44,937 bases of DNA from Staphylococcus cohnii subsp. cohnii (GTDB lineage: Bacteria > Bacillota > Bacilli > Staphylococcales > Staphylococcaceae). Below are positions 42,563 to 44,937 of this stretch, in pieces. How positions within the stretch are numbered: position 1 is the stretch's first letter; every line of letters starts with the position of its first letter. The notes below the pieces were generated by a model that was given only the letters and a program-made list of their open reading frames with translations, had not been told where the DNA came from and made no database searches. The DNA is taken from the NCBI RefSeq assembly GCF_002902365.1, contig NZ_PPQC01000033.1, forward strand, positions 12,912 to 57,848, read 5' to 3'. The translations under genes were made by a program, and so were the position numbers.

Positions 42563-42976
42563 ATGCGCAGAATATTATACGCTTTTTTAATTTATACAAT
42601 CTTAGGATTGCTTAGTGGTTTTTATTATCGTGAATTAACACTTGCTTATGACTTTACAGGTGATACACAATTAGTAGTAGTACATACGCATACGTTAATA
42701 TTAGGAATGTTTATGCATCTCATTTTATTACCAGTAACAAAAGTATTTAATTTGAGTAGTTATTATTTATTTAATTGGTTCTTTATCGTGTATAATATAG
42801 GTGTATTGGTAACGATTGGTATGATGTTTACGAAAGGCACTTACCAAGTGATGGGACTTAAAGTTCCAGAATCATTTGCTGGCTATGCAGGAATGGGGCA
42901 TACAGTTATTACAGCTGGTTTTATTTTATTATTCTTCTTGCTTAAAAACGCCATTGTCAAAAAATCAGAAAAATAA
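42563..42976 (+). CDS. DUF2871 family membrane protein
   Basis: A 137-aa protein with four membrane helices and conserved His pairs (VVHTHTLILGMFMH near residues 46-59; GMGHTVITAG near 110), which could bind heme or a metal. This pattern fits the DUF2871 family, which in S. aureus precedes iruO as I recall. Start behind AAGGAGGA. Role unknown. Confidence 0.85.
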   Translation: MRRILYAFLIYTILGLLSGFYYRELTLAYDFTGDTQLVVVHTHTLILGMFMHLILLPVTKVFNLSSYYLFNWFFIVYNIGVLVTIGMMFTKGTYQVMGLKVPESFAGYAGMGHTVITAGFILLFFLLKNAIVKKSEK

Positions 42977-43024
42977 TTTCTCTAAATAGATTTTTAAAAC
43001 AAATATAGCAATCATAGATATAGC

Positions 43025-43060
43025 AGACGATCGATACGAATTTGATCGTCTTTTTATTTT
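43025..43060 (+). terminator. Terminator after the DUF2871 gene
   Basis: AGACGATC (43025-43032) pairs perfectly with GATCGTCT (43044-43051), followed by a T-rich run. Confidence 0.88.
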
Positions 43061-43117
43061 ATTTTAAAGCCATTATACATATAAAGTAATTAATTATTTA
43101 AAAAGTCACCCTTTTTA

Positions 43118-43147
43118 ATTGATAAGCATTATCAATAATAGGATAAT
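43118..43147 (+). promoter_or_regulatory. iruO promoter with Fur box
   Basis: ATTGATAA and TTATCAAT (43118-43125, 43129-43136) form a perfect inverted repeat around GCA. TGATAAGCATTATCA matches the 7-1-7 Fur consensus TGATAATNATTATCA at all but one fixed position. It overlaps a -35 TTGATA (43119-43124), which is 17 bp from a -10 GATAAT (43142-43147). Iron-dependent repression is expected. Confidence 0.88.
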
Positions 43148-43149
43148 AG

Positions 43150-44214
<1,065 letters not shown>

Positions 44215-44247
44215 ATCATGGTTTAGCAGTCTGGGGGATGAAAATAC

Positions 44248-44649
44248 ATGGTTAAAATAAAGTACGAAGCGCCAACAGTACAAGATTATAGAAATATGAG
44301 AAAAAAAGCTGGGTTAAGTGAAAAATCACAAAAGGCGACAGAAAAAGGGATATCAAATGCATGCTTTGACATTACAATATATGATGATGACTTATTAATA
44401 GCGATGGGCAGAGTAATTGGAGATGGCGGTACTGCTTTTCATATTATTGACATAGCAGTAGAACCACGTTATCAAGGTCAGGGTTATGGTAAACAGGTTA
44501 TGACTAATATTATGAAATATATATCATCTGTTGCAGAAGATGGTACTTATGTGAGTTTAATGGCAGATTATCCTGCAGATCAATTGTATGAACAATTCGG
44601 ATTTACGACTACGGAACCTCATTCTTGTGGGATGTATATCAAATACTAA
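44248..44649 (+). CDS. GNAT family N-acetyltransferase
   Basis: A 133-aa GNAT enzyme with the acetyl-CoA motif VEPRYQGQGYGKQVMTNI near residues 72-88 and the C-terminal LYEQFGFTTTE. Substrate unknown. It follows iruO after 33 bases with no terminator, so it may be iron-regulated with it. The start ATG lies behind CTGGGGGATG, a moderate ribosome binding site. Confidence 0.87.
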   Translation: MVKIKYEAPTVQDYRNMRKKAGLSEKSQKATEKGISNACFDITIYDDDLLIAMGRVIGDGGTAFHIIDIAVEPRYQGQGYGKQVMTNIMKYISSVAEDGTYVSLMADYPADQLYEQFGFTTTEPHSCGMYIKY

Positions 44650-44937
44650 ATTTAAATATGTTGAAGAATGTTTAAATGCGAAGCAGTAGTTTAAAGATAG
44701 TTATCTATGAAACACACGTCCATTGCTCTATCATAAAGATAGAATCTGACGTGTGTGATGTTGTGCTAATTGATATCATTTTTTAATGATAATACAACGC
44801 GTTCACATTCAGAGTGAATGATACCAAACCATCTTTTAGAAAACTATACGGATTAATTTGCGAGATGCAAAGAGAGCTAATCCAGAATGATATGCTCCCT
44901 TCAAAGTAGACACTTAAAAATGTAAACTTTGAAGGGA
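44650..44937. repeat. 3' intergenic region with hairpin and terminal inverted repeat
   Basis: ACACACGTC (44712-44720) pairs with GACGTGTGT (44748-44756) around an inner TCTATC/GATAGA stem; there is no T run, but it may be the transcript end of iruO-GNAT. At the window edge TCCCTTCAAAGT (44896-44907) and ACTTTGAAGGGA (44926-44937) are perfect 12-bp inverted repeats around an 18-base loop containing AGACACTT. No gene is visible. Confidence 0.65.

Overview
The window is AT-rich Firmicute DNA with strong AGGAGG-type ribosome binding sites. Its gene content is characteristically staphylococcal: a SarZ-like MarR regulator, an Rsp/Rbf-type AraC regulator, iruO, DUF4467 and DUF4889 proteins, a SceD/IsaA-like secreted protein and a DUF2871 protein. 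From memory, several proteins (DsbA, Pcp, YidC, IruO) are clearly diverged from their S. aureus counterparts, so I infer a non-aureus Staphylococcus. I cannot name the species. There is no CRISPR array, tRNA, rRNA, prophage or complete insertion sequence.

Layout. 1-2.4 kb: a DUF969/DUF979 membrane pair and pyroglutamyl peptidase (pcp). 2.5-6.3 kb: a broken GNAT gene, a second YidC-type insertase, a metallophosphoesterase, a C39-like peptidase and a GyrI-like gene with two frameshifts. 6.5-13.2 kb: two multidrug MFS pumps, a GtrA protein, a probable Mn efflux CDF protein, a SceD/IsaA-like protein, gpmA and a 34-aa basic small protein. 13.3-18.8 kb: an ASCH protein, a DUF4467 lipoprotein, DsbA, AdcA (zinc-binding, with a Zur box on its promoter), YceI, an HHH/NTF2-like protein and an AHSA1 protein. 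19.0-20.8 kb: a formate/nitrite transporter, a GNAT and the 3' scrap of narT/narK, which looks like the scar of a lost nitrate/nitrite reduction cluster. 20.9-30 kb: two Hsp20 genes under a CtsR operator, a SarZ-like regulator, YxeA, GltT, DUF4889, an Rsp-like regulator, an amidase and CorA. 30-32 kb: a Na/Pi cotransporter behind a Pho box. 32-36 kb: a three-gene operon of two FMN monooxygenases and a YfcC-type transporter. 36-40 kb: a DeoR regulator divergent from a polyol operon (erythritol/L-threitol-type dehydrogenase, DhaK, DhaL, RpiB). 40.5-44.7 kb: frameshifted copCD, ycnI-like, DUF2871, Fur-boxed iruO and a GNAT.

The most interesting region is the tetritol/glycerol-like operon. Its control region holds three tandem 11-bp repeats (candidate DeoR operator), a promoter and a perfect-consensus cre site. 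Two coding defects affect it: an early stop that leaves a five-codon minicistron before the dehydrogenase, and an internal stop in dhaK. The window as a whole carries several disrupted genes (GNAT, gyrI-like, narT, dhaK, copCD). Every frameshift is consistent with losing one base from a homopolymer run. That means either recent gene decay or sequencing error, and the raw reads should be checked before the losses are believed.

Metal and nutrient control is unusually legible: a Zur box (adcA), a Fur box (iruO), a Pho box (nptA-like), a CtsR box (hsp20) and a cre site (polyol operon) each overlap or adjoin a recognisable promoter.
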